Source: Clostridia bacterium (GTDB taxonomy: Bacteria > Bacillota_E > RBS10-35 > JAJYVN01). From it: a DNA stretch of 16,105 nt. The position numbers and the translations under genes were made by a program. Below, in pieces: positions 7,001 to 14,500 of the stretch; position 1 is the stretch's first letter, and each line of letters starts with the position of its first letter. Below the pieces are notes generated by a model. It was not told where the DNA came from and made no database searches. It worked only from the letters and a program-made list of their open reading frames with translations. The stretch spans positions 1 to 16,105 of the forward strand of contig DAHWHV010000305.1 in NCBI GenBank assembly GCA_027335545.1, read 5' to 3'.

Positions 7001-10000
7001 TGCGCACGGACAGGCGGCGCCGACCCTCCACACTGCAATCGTAGGAGAAGAAGAACAACCGTACATCCCCGTGGCGCGCGTGACCATCCACCCGGATGTC
7101 ATAGCGGAGCGTCTCTCCGGCGCGCGGCAGGTCGCCGTGGAATTCCAACTCGCAGCCCAGCAGCCGATACACCCGCTCCCCCCGATTGTGGCGGTCCGCA
7201 CCCAGCCAGGAGATGAGCAACAAGTCGGATTGCCCCGCCTCGACCATGAGCCCCGCGGGCATCCGCCCGCAGTCGAGGTACCAGCCGTCTGGCGCGACAT
7301 CGGTCTCGGTCAGCACCCGCCCGCGCCCCATCCCGCCGGCCAGGCCCCAGAGGCCCACCACCCGGTCGACCAACAGCAGGGGCGGCCGGGGCAGGCGCAC
7401 TTGGCGGCGATAGCCATCCTGCGCACGGAAGTCCGGGCCGAACACCTCCGAGATGCGCCCACCGGCCAGACACTCCAGGTCCAGGCGCGACAGACGAAGC
7501 GCGCTGTCCGGCAAGTCCGGCGCGGGGCCCAGCGGGAGGTGGGGAGCGCGCAGGGAGGCACGCCCCTCCAGACGCGGGGTGGGGGTCCGCGCGGCCCCGG
7601 AACGGGGCCGAGGGCCAGGGGGCAGGGGGGCGGAAGGCAGGGGGGCGGAAGGCAGGGGGGCGACGGGCATGGGGGCAGCGGGCATGGGGGCAGCGGGCAT
7701 GGGGGGGGCCGGCTGCTCCGGAGCAGCCGGCTCCGTCAGACCCCCGCGCCTAGGCGTTGCTGTCGGCGGTGCGGACACCGCCGACAGCAACGCCCGCCAC
7801 CCTGCCGTCTGCACCTCCAGAAACTGGCGGTGCGCCTGGCCCTGCTGCTCGAGGAACCCGCTGTGGGCCGCGGCGAGAACACCCTGCCAACCGGCGCCTC
7901 TCTCCGCGGCTCCTGGCACGACCAGGACGGGTCGCTCCCGCGCGACCCCCACCGCCTTGGGGCTACGCTCGGCCTCGCCGCCGAGCGCCCGGGGCAAGGC
8001 TCCTGGCAGCGGCGGCACGACCACCCGCGGCCAGTGCAGGGCAATCGTCCACTCCGCGCCGTCCGGGGTCGGGTCGGCCGCTGGTCGGCGGGCCGCCAAG
8101 GCCTCGGCGTCGACCGCGACGCCGGCGGCGGCGAGGGCTTCGGCCGCGCGCGCCGCCTGCGCCAAGCCAGGGGTGCCCGCAACATCCAGGGCCACCGCGA
8201 CGTGCTCCCGCCCGGCCAGAGCCTCCGCGATCCAGCGCGTACAGAGGTCGCGCGGGCCCAGTTCGAGGAACACGCGGACCCCGTCGTCCCACGCGCGCCG
8301 GATCAGGGCCGGGAAGTCCACCGGTGCGCAGGCCATCGCCAGCAGCGCGTCGGCCGCCCCATCCGCGTCGGGGACGTAGGGCGCACAGCTGGCGCCGCTA
8401 TAGAAGCGGATGCCGGCGGGCGCCGTCGTGGGGCGGCAGTGGATGGCCCGCCAGGCGTCGCGGACGTGCAGCACCTCCGGGCAGTGCACCGCCAGGTCGT
8501 AGCCGAGGGGGACGGCCGCCGCCCCGAGGCGGGCGATCACGCGGGCGCAGCCGTCGGCGTCCCCGGCGATCGCGCAGTCCGCCGCGGCGTGGATCGCGGT
8601 CAGCCGGGTGCGCGTCTCCCCCGCGAGGGCGGCGCGCACCGCCTCGACGGGGTGCAACAGGCGCCAGCCAGCCCAGCGCACCGGGGTGCCGGGCGGCAAG
8701 CCCCAGGCGCGGGCGACAGCGTCGAAGGTGCCGCCGAGTTCCGCGGCATACACCCTGCGCAGGTCGTCGGCGAGGGCACCGAGGTCGGACCAGGCGCCGA
8801 GCGCCGCTAGGGCGTTCGTTTCCCCGGAGGAGAACCCGAGGGCGGCCTGGGGACGCAGGCCCAGGACACGCAGGGCCAACTCGGCGTGGACCTGGGTCAG
8901 GAGCGAGGCTGCGGCGAGCTTGCCAAAGGCGCTGGGCTCTCCCGGAGGCCCCTGCCCCCAAGCCCACGCCGCGTCGGCCACGGCACCGCCCAGCCGGAGG
9001 GCGGCCGCCTGGACCAGGTCCGGGCAGGCGAGCAGCACCTCCGCGCCCATCCCCGCGTAGGCGCTCGCCGCGCCGGCAAAGACGAAGGCCAGACCCCCGC
9101 CACGCCGGTCCGCGCCGACGCGGGGGTCCGGGTCCGGGCCGTGCCCCGGGGCCAGGTCGGGGCCACGCCCGGAGGCGGGGCGGGCCAAGGCGATCCCGGC
9201 GCCCGTGCCCACACCCCGGACGCGCGTCCGCGTCTCCTGGTCCCCCAGCGCGGGCACCCGCACCTCCACGGCGGGGGCCCGGCCGGGCGTCAACCACGGC
9301 CGTGGGCGTTCTCCCACCGCCGGGAGCGCCCGGTGGTGGCAGGCCAGGATCGCCGCCACCACCAAGAGCAACCCAGACGCGGCATGGGCATGGCCGAACA
9401 GGGGAGTCACCGGGTCCGACGGTTCCCCGAGGACCCAAAGCTCTGCGGGGGCCTCCCCGCCCAGGACCGCGTAGATGCGGTCCCCGTCTCGCTCCGCGTC
9501 CGCCCGGCGCTTGCAGACCAGCGCCACGGCGGCGTCCCCCGGATGGCGCAGGGCAGGCGGCAGCACCTCCTCCGCCGCCCGGGCGTGGACGGGCTCCCGG
9601 CAGAGGTCGACGGCGGCGACCAGGGCCGCGTCCAGTTCCCCGGCGCGGAGCGCCCGTGCCGCGATGGCCAAGGCCCGCGGGCCGGAGCACTCCTCCGCGG
9701 CGACGGTGAAACTGGGGCCGCCGAAGCCCCACTGCCGGTTCACCCGGTTGGCCGCCACGTTGGGTAGGAGCCCCAACACCGCGGCCGCATCCGTCGGCGG
9801 CCCGACCCCATCCAGGGCCGCGGCGAGCCAGGCGTCGGAGATCGGCAGGCCCGCCAGACGCCACTGCTGCACCCAATCCCCCATGCGGCGCCGGGCCCCG
9901 TGCCGGGCGATCTCGGCATCGCACTGCATGCCGACCAGCACGCCGAGGCGTTCAGCCGCCACCGGCGCGCTTCCCGCGAGGGCCTCGCGCGCCGCGACCA

Positions 10001-11537
10001 ACACCAGCAACTGCTGCGGCAGGATCCGCTCCAGGTCCCGCGGGGGAAAGCGGAGTTCGCCCAACGGGACGCCCGGCGGAGCGGAGTCTGGCCTCCCGCC
10101 GGCCAGGAGGGTGCTGGCGAAGGCGCGTGCGCCGACCGCCGCGCCCGCGCACACGCCGACCCCGACCACCGCGACCTCCGCCTCCGGCCGCCGCATGCGG
10201 CTCGGGGACGGCCGCGGGTGCCCCTGCCCGTCCGCCCACTCCTCGACGATCAGGTGCGCGTTGCAGCCGCCGAAACCGAAACTGCTGACGGCCGCCCGCC
10301 GCAGCCCCGGCGCCTCCCACGGTTCCGGCGCGCCGAGGAGACGAAACGGCGTCTCCCGGAGGGCGGGAAGCGGGGGGGCCGCGTGGAGCGAGGCGGGCCG
10401 GACGCGCGCGCCGATGGCGGCCAACACCTTCAACAGGCCGGCCAAGCCGCTGGCGGTCAGCAGGTGCCCCAGGTTCGACTTGAGCGAGCCCAGCGGCAGT
10501 CCGTCGACACCCACGAACACCCGGCCGAGGCTGCGCAGTTCGGTGGCGTCCCCCGTCGGGGTACCCGTCGCGTGGCATTCGATCAGCGAGACGTCCGCCG
10601 GCCGCAGCCCGGCCTCGCGGTAGGCCAGTTCCAGCGCGCGGACCTGGCCCTCCTCCGCCGGGGCGAGCAGGCCCTGGCTCCCGCCGTCGTTGGAGAGCCC
10701 GACGCCCCGGATGACGCCCAGGATGCGGTCTCCGGCACGCCGGGCGTCCTCCAACCGCTTCAGGGCGACGCAGGCGGCGCCCTCGGCCGGCACCAGGCCG
10801 TCCGCGTCGCGGTGGAACGGCCGGCTTTGGCCCGTGAAGCTGAGGGCGCGCAGCGCCCGAAAGCCGATGTGCAGGAAGAGGGGGTCGGCCGCGCTGACGG
10901 CCCCGGCGAGCATCAGGTCCGCTTCCCCGTCGCGCAGGCGGTCGCAGGCCAGCTTCACCGCATACAGCGAGGAAGCGCAGGCCGCGTCCAGGGCGAAGGC
11001 GCCGCCGCCCACTCCGAGCGCCGCAGCCGCCAGGTGCGCCGGCAGCCCGGACAGGAAACGGTTGCGCGGGGCGGGGCACGGCTCGGGCCCCACGGTCCCC
11101 AGCGCGCCAACCGGCAGCCCATCCAGCCAGACGCTCTCCGCAAAGCGCGATAGGGCGGGGGTGGGCAGCGACAGGATGCCGACGACGGCCCCCACTCGAG
11201 CGGAGGGGCGGCGCGGGTCATGGCCGGCGTCGCACAGGGCGGCCCGGCCCGCGTGCAACAGCCAGTGCAGCAGCGGGTCGAAGGCCCGCACCTCCTCCTC
11301 GGCCAGACCCAGGCCGCGGGCGTCGAAGACGGCGTCGAAGCCGCGCACGAACCCGCCGCAGGTGTGCCAGGGGGGTCCCTCCGCATCCCCCGGGCCGGGT
11401 CGCTGCACCCGCCAGGACCCCGCCGGTGCAGGGCCCAGGGCCGAGCGGCCCTCCCGCACCAGGTCCCAGAGGGCACCCGGGCCGAGGGCGCCCGGCAGGA
11501 CGCAGCCCTGACCAACGATGGCGATGGGCGCCTCCAT
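4050..11537 (-). CDS. pfaC: PfaC-like PUFA synthase subunit, KS-CLF-AT-DH-DH-PlsC
   Basis: This 2495-residue megasynthase subunit has the myxobacterial Pfa3-like architecture. KS at about 1-435 has the triad C187 (DAACASS), H322 and H358. A CLF-type KS at about 453-775 has Glu616 where the KS Cys aligns (AEECSG) and lacks the first His motif. AT at about 815-1110 has GFSSGE, nucleophile S903 and H1018. A Pro/Ala linker (1250-1345) follows. FabA-like hotdog didomain 1 (1360-1735) pairs E1433 (MPAGLMVE) with H1631 (HFQDDPVMPG). Didomain 2 (1790-2125) has E1844, H2014 and E2028 (HFFQDPVQPGSLGLE). A PlsC/AGPAT acyltransferase (2172-2400) has NHQTGIE (H2228, E2233) and EGTR (2314-2317). About 90 C-terminal residues are unassigned. 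Start ATG 11537 shares one base with the upstream TGA, with AGGAGG 10 nt before. The subunit would condense, dehydrate and isomerise the chain; PlsC probably offloads it onto a glycerolipid acceptor. Confidence 0.96.
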   Translation of the reverse strand: MEAPIAIVGQGCVLPGALGPGALWDLVREGRSALGPAPAGSWRVQRPGPGDAEGPPWHTCGGFVRGFDAVFDARGLGLAEEEVRAFDPLLHWLLHAGRAALCDAGHDPRRPSARVGAVVGILSLPTPALSRFAESVWLDGLPVGALGTVGPEPCPAPRNRFLSGLPAHLAAAALGVGGGAFALDAACASSLYAVKLACDRLRDGEADLMLAGAVSAADPLFLHIGFRALRALSFTGQSRPFHRDADGLVPAEGAACVALKRLEDARRAGDRILGVIRGVGLSNDGGSQGLLAPAEEGQVRALELAYREAGLRPADVSLIECHATGTPTGDATELRSLGRVFVGVDGLPLGSLKSNLGHLLTASGLAGLLKVLAAIGARVRPASLHAAPPLPALRETPFRLLGAPEPWEAPGLRRAAVSSFGFGGCNAHLIVEEWADGQGHPRPSPSRMRRPEAEVAVVGVGVCAGAAVGARAFASTLLAGGRPDSAPPGVPLGELRFPPRDLERILPQQLLVLVAAREALAGSAPVAAERLGVLVGMQCDAEIARHGARRRMGDWVQQWRLAGLPISDAWLAAALDGVGPPTDAAAVLGLLPNVAANRVNRQWGFGGPSFTVAAEECSGPRALAIAARALRAGELDAALVAAVDLCREPVHARAAEEVLPPALRHPGDAAVALVCKRRADAERDGDRIYAVLGGEAPAELWVLGEPSDPVTPLFGHAHAASGLLLVVAAILACHHRALPAVGERPRPWLTPGRAPAVEVRVPALGDQETRTRVRGVGTGAGIALARPASGRGPDLAPGHGPDPDPRVGADRRGGGLAFVFAGAASAYAGMGAEVLLACPDLVQAAALRLGGAVADAAWAWGQGPPGEPSAFGKLAAASLLTQVHAELALRVLGLRPQAALGFSSGETNALAALGAWSDLGALADDLRRVYAAELGGTFDAVARAWGLPPGTPVRWAGWRLLHPVEAVRAALAGETRTRLTAIHAAADCAIAGDADGCARVIARLGAAAVPLGYDLAVHCPEVLHVRDAWRAIHCRPTTAPAGIRFYSGASCAPYVPDADGAADALLAMACAPVDFPALIRRAWDDGVRVFLELGPRDLCTRWIAEALAGREHVAVALDVAGTPGLAQAARAAEALAAAGVAVDAEALAARRPAADPTPDGAEWTIALHWPRVVVPPLPGALPRALGGEAERSPKAVGVARERPVLVVPGAAERGAGWQGVLAAAHSGFLEQQGQAHRQFLEVQTAGWRALLSAVSAPPTATPRRGGLTEPAAPEQPAPPMPAAPMPAAPMPVAPLPSAPLPSAPLPPGPRPRSGAARTPTPRLEGRASLRAPHLPLGPAPDLPDSALRLSRLDLECLAGGRISEVFGPDFRAQDGYRRQVRLPRPPLLLVDRVVGLWGLAGGMGRGRVLTETDVAPDGWYLDCGRMPAGLMVEAGQSDLLLISWLGADRHNRGERVYRLLGCELEFHGDLPRAGETLRYDIRVDGHARHGDVRLFFFSYDCSVEGRRRLSVRNGQAGFFSDEELRGSAGVVWDAAGALPRGARVDPPAVRCSKEAFSAEEVGAFAAGDLERCFGAAFAAGRAHVRTPGLPAGRMRLFSRVARFDPRGGPWGRGYLRAEADLHGDEWFFPGHFQDDPVMPGTLMCQACLQAMAFYLTALGFTLDRDGWRFAPVPGEPYRMVCRGQVTPSARRLVYEVFVHEVCGGPEPTLRADLLLTVDGLKVFHGEGMGLRLVPDWPLTSRPDLLAGAAVGRRAPGGAGLDEAALLACAWGRPSDAFGEAFGVFDGPRRLPRLPGPPYLFMTRVRHVEGQGAGAVAEVEYDVPPDAWYFRGGGSGAMPFCILLEAALQPCGWLTAYLGVPLASARDLHFRNLDGTAVTLAAVRPDAGTLVTRAEVRSVSRAGATVIEAFRVRCTCGDRTVFEMETVFGHFTAEALAQQVGLPGPDRGHDPEQALDLDLWETVASLGTAGPPLPGGELRLLDRLTGWWPRGGRAGLGRIRARKGIDPGEWFFKAHFFQDPVQPGSLGLEAMAQLLQVHMLRAGLAEGLAEPRFEPLALGEPLTWKYRGQVAPTDGEIEVELEVTAVQRGPTGVLARADGWLSVNGLAIYHARGLAMRVVPGACVEDEAASDPAAAPQRGRRAGRGATAGEPGVARSGDGAPPDPGWPSCGPPELDAIRSHWRAALGIGPWVGEDVHLALIRRFVRGVAVSDPAATAGVRGRPVLFCANHQTGIESLLFCTLARVLHGTPVVGLAKVEHRDSWLGGLIADLARYPGVDLGAPLVFFDRADPGSLLGLLESLRLRMGGGVSVLVHVEGTRALTCRQSVSRMSASLVDLALAAGAPIVPLRFAGGLPVDPAPQRLEFPVGYAAQDYHLGAPIQPEALRPLTIAERTRVVLEAIRRAGPAAEEEVPNAPDPSFAEEVAGHAQRSGIALGDAVVLRALCAMLPEACADTRRVVLGLGAERSASPPGALAAWLEAFAGRLHGGRGVEGEGRR
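4061..4068 (-). promoter_or_regulatory. Ribosome binding site for the PPTase gene
   Basis: GGGGGAGG on the minus strand, 7 nt before the GTG at 4053 and inside the 3' end of the upstream pfaC-like gene. It supports the GTG start and coupled translation. Confidence 0.7.
7592..7610. repeat. Small GC hairpin in AT-DH linker of pfaC
   Basis: A perfect 8-bp inverted repeat (7592-7599 with 7603-7610) has a 3-base loop. It lies in the Pro/Arg-rich linker-coding DNA beside the 15-bp tandem repeat. There is no U-tract, so a terminator is not supported. Confidence 0.55.
7621..7710. repeat. 15-bp tandem repeat (6 units) in the AT-DH linker of pfaC
   Basis: Six 15-bp units start at 7621, 7636, 7651, 7666, 7681 and 7696. 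The first two are identical, as are the fourth and fifth, and the third and sixth are degenerate. On the minus strand each unit encodes a five-residue Pro-Met/Leu-Pro-x-Ala type step, giving the stretch around residues 1277-1306. The unit length is a multiple of three, so copy-number change would keep the frame and only alter linker length. It is probably a flexible spacer that grows and shrinks by slippage. Confidence 0.85.
7708..7731. repeat. Perfect 24-bp palindrome in pfaC linker
   Basis: The 24 bases read identically on both strands, centred between 7719 and 7720 (core ctccggag). It abuts the 15-bp repeat array and codes for residues about 1269-1277 of the AT-DH linker. It could form a cruciform or bind a symmetric protein, or be a relic of recombination. 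No partner site is seen elsewhere in the window. Confidence 0.8.
7753..7794. repeat. Perfect 19-bp-stem, 4-nt-loop hairpin inside pfaC
   Basis: Arms 7753-7771 and 7776-7794 are exact reverse complements, and the loop is 7772-7775. In the pfaC transcript the loop reads UCCG, which fits the UNCG stable-tetraloop class, closed by a G-C pair rather than the usual C-G. It spans codons about 1248-1262, at the end of the helix that follows the AT domain and the start of the Pro-rich linker. There is no following U-tract. It is a very stable intragenic structure that ordinary coding constraint does not explain. Confidence 0.85.
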
Positions 11538-14500
11538 CAGGCGCCGCCCTCCTGGAGGTGCATGTGGAGGCCCTGCAGCAGGGCGACGGTCGTGCCGTCA
11601 GGGGCCACGAAGACCACATCCGAGACGGTGCGCAGCGACCCCGCGAGGCGGCTGCGCAACAGGCACCGCACCTCCGCCGCCACCGGACCCGCGCGGTACT
11701 GCACGAAGCGCTCCACGGCGGTGGGCAGCGACGGACGGCCGAGCGTGTGCAGGGCCCAGAGCAACGCGAGTTGCAGGCCCGCGTCCAGCAGGCCGGGGTC
11801 CGTCCGCCAGACCGCCGGGGGCCAGTCCAGGGCGGCGATGCCAACGGCCCGGGCCGAGGCGCACTCGGCCGAGACGGCTTCCAGGCGCCGGAGCGCCCGG
11901 AAGCGGGGGCCGTGGAAGAGCCGGCCGCTCTCATACGCCTCCTCGGCCGTCCAGGGCCAGGCCCCTCCGGGGATCTCGGCGGGCGCCGCGGGGGGGTCGG
12001 CCGGCTCGCACGGCGCCCGGAGTTCCGCCACCGCCGTGTAGTGCACGCCACCGTCGGCGGCGGCCAGTTCCAAGCCGAGACTGTCCGGGTCGGGGCCGTC
12101 GGTGGTGCGCACCAGGAACCGGGAACCGCGCTCGGCGAACTCGGGTAGGCGCACGGCGCGCTGCACGCGCACATCGCGCAGGGCGGCCAGGTGCCACCCG
12201 GGCCGGAGGGCGGTCGCGGCGCGGGCGAACCACTCCAGACCCATCACCAACGGGAGGACGGCGAGGCCCTGGATGCGGTGGTCCCCCACCTGGGGGTCGG
12301 AGGCGGCGTCGATGGTCACCTCCATCGTCCGGCGGCGGCCCACCTCCAGCGCGGCCCCGCCCGCCGCCACGACCACCGCCGCCCCGCCGGCGTCCCGAGC
12401 GGTCTCCGCCACAAAGCCCCGGGCCCCGGCCTCCAGGGGGATCAGCGGTACGCCCCGCCGCGCGAAGTGGGCCCGTAGCGCAGCCGTGACCATGCCCCCC
12501 TCCCAAGGACCCCAGGCGATGGAGCGGGCGACGCATTCCTGGCCGCGCCTCGCGGCCTCGGCCAGGACCACCTGGGTGAGCGTCTCGTTGGCCAGCGCGT
12601 AGTCGGCCTGGCCACCGTTGCCCGCGCGGCCCGCCAAGGACGAGAAGCAGCAGAGCAGCCGCAGCGGATCGTCAGCGACGGCCGCCAGCAGGTTCCGGAG
12701 GCCCTCCACCTTCGTCCCGAAGACCAGGGCGAAGTCCGACGGGGTCTTCTCGCGCAGGGAGCGGTCGGCCAGAGCGCCCGCCGCGTGGATGACCCCGGCG
12801 ATCGGGCCCCACTCGCGGCGCACGCCCTGGATCGCCGCCGCCACCGCCTCCGCGTCGCGGACGTCCACGGCCAGATAACGCACCTGGGCGCCCGCCAGGC
12901 GGAGGTCGGCCACATGCCGCCGGGCCTCTCGCCCGGCGAGCAGACCCGTCGCCGCCGCAGCCACCTCGGCGGGGGTCGGCGAGCGCCCTTCGGCCCGGGC
13001 CCGCTCCGACAGGAGGCGCCGCAGGGCCCCTTCGTCCTGTGCGTGGGCGAGCCCGGCCTGCTCGGGATCGAGCGGGGTCCGCCCGAGGATCACCAGACGC
13101 AGCGGGGTGGACCGGACCAAGGCCACCAGACAGGCGGCGCCGATCCCCCGGGCCCCACCGGTGGCGACCACCACCGCTCCGGGAGGCAGCACCGGCTCCC
13201 CGTCCGGTGCGGCGCCGGGCTGCGCCCACGGCGTCAGGCGTGTGCCATCGGCCCGCAGGCCCACTTCCACCTCCGGGCCGCCCGCCAGCAGTTCCGCCGC
13301 GATGGCGGCGGCCAGCGCCTCCGCAGCACGATCGCCGCGCTCCAGATCCAGGGCCTTGACCGCCGCGTCCGGCCATTCGCAGGCCGCCGATTTCACCAGC
13401 CCCGGGAGACCGCCGGACCAGGCGCGGCCTCCCGCGCGCCCGGACAAGCCGAAGTCGCCCCCGGTATCCTGGACGGTGACGAGGCCGCCGCCACCGCGCC
13501 CCGCCAAGTCGATCGCCGCCGCGAAGGCCGCACGCTGGATGGCGGCGCCCGCCTCGGGCCCCGCGACCTCGGCCAGCCCTCCCAGAAAGATGACGCCCGC
13601 GGCCTCCTCGCCGACGCTCGTCGACAGCCGACAAGCGGCGCCGCGGGCGCGCAACGCCGCCTCCAGAGCCGGTCCCACGCCGGAGCCCCCGTCCAGGATC
13701 GACCACGGACGGCCGCCGCGCAGTCCAGGGAGCGCGAAGCCCGACGGGGCGGCGGGGATGGCGACCACGCGCCACCGGCCCAAGGGTGTCGCCGTCGCGG
13801 CGTGAGCGGTTCCGGGGGCTGGCGGCAAGACGGCGGGCGCGACCGGCAGGGGGGCGGGTCCGGCGGGGACCCGGGCCGGCTCGGCAGCGGCCGAGACGGC
13901 GGGCGGACTCCCGGTTCCGGCGGCGCCGTCGCGACCCGCCAGGGCGAGGATGTGACCCAGGGTGCGGAGGCCGGCCAGGTCGGCCGGCTGGACCTCCGGC
14001 AGGCCCGGCAGTCGCTCCTGCAGCCCGGCCAGGATCTCGACGCGCTTGATCGAGTCGATACCGAGCCCCGCCTCGAGTTCGAGGTCCAGGTCGAGCATCT
14101 CCGGCGGGTAGCCCGTCTTCTCCGACACCACCGCCAGCAGGATCGCGCGCGGGTCCGCGGCGGGAGCGGGGGCCGGCACGGACGCCGCGGGGCCGGAGGG
14201 CGACGCCCCCGCGGCGAGCGCGAGCGGGAGCGCGATCACGCCCGTGAGGGGTGCCCGAGGCAGTTCCTCCAGGGGCGGTACCGCCGGCATCGGCGTGGTG
14301 GGCGCGGCGGAAACGACGGCCGGCACGGACGCCGCGAGAGCGGAGGCGGCCGGCGGCACCGCCACCGCGCCGAGCAGCGCCCCGAGGCCCTGCTCGGCAG
14401 CCCGGAGGAAGGCCTGGTGCCCCTCCGTCATCGCCCGCTGATAGGCCAGATGGGCCTCCGCGGTCCGGCCGGCCCACTCCTGGAAGGCGCCCAAGAGCGC

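Noticed and set aside
7621..7710. Tandem repeat considered as a CRISPR array
   Set aside because: Units are 15 bp and contiguous, with no spacers, and they encode an in-frame Pro-rich linker.
7753..7794. Hairpin considered as a transcription terminator
   Set aside because: No U-tract follows on either strand and it is inside an intact reading frame.
5694..8810. Very long open frame (1038 codons) on the plus strand
   Set aside because: It is antisense to the DH and AT part of pfaC, its translation is low-complexity Arg/Gly/His/Pro/Ala with no domain, and extreme GC content removes stop codons from the opposite strand.
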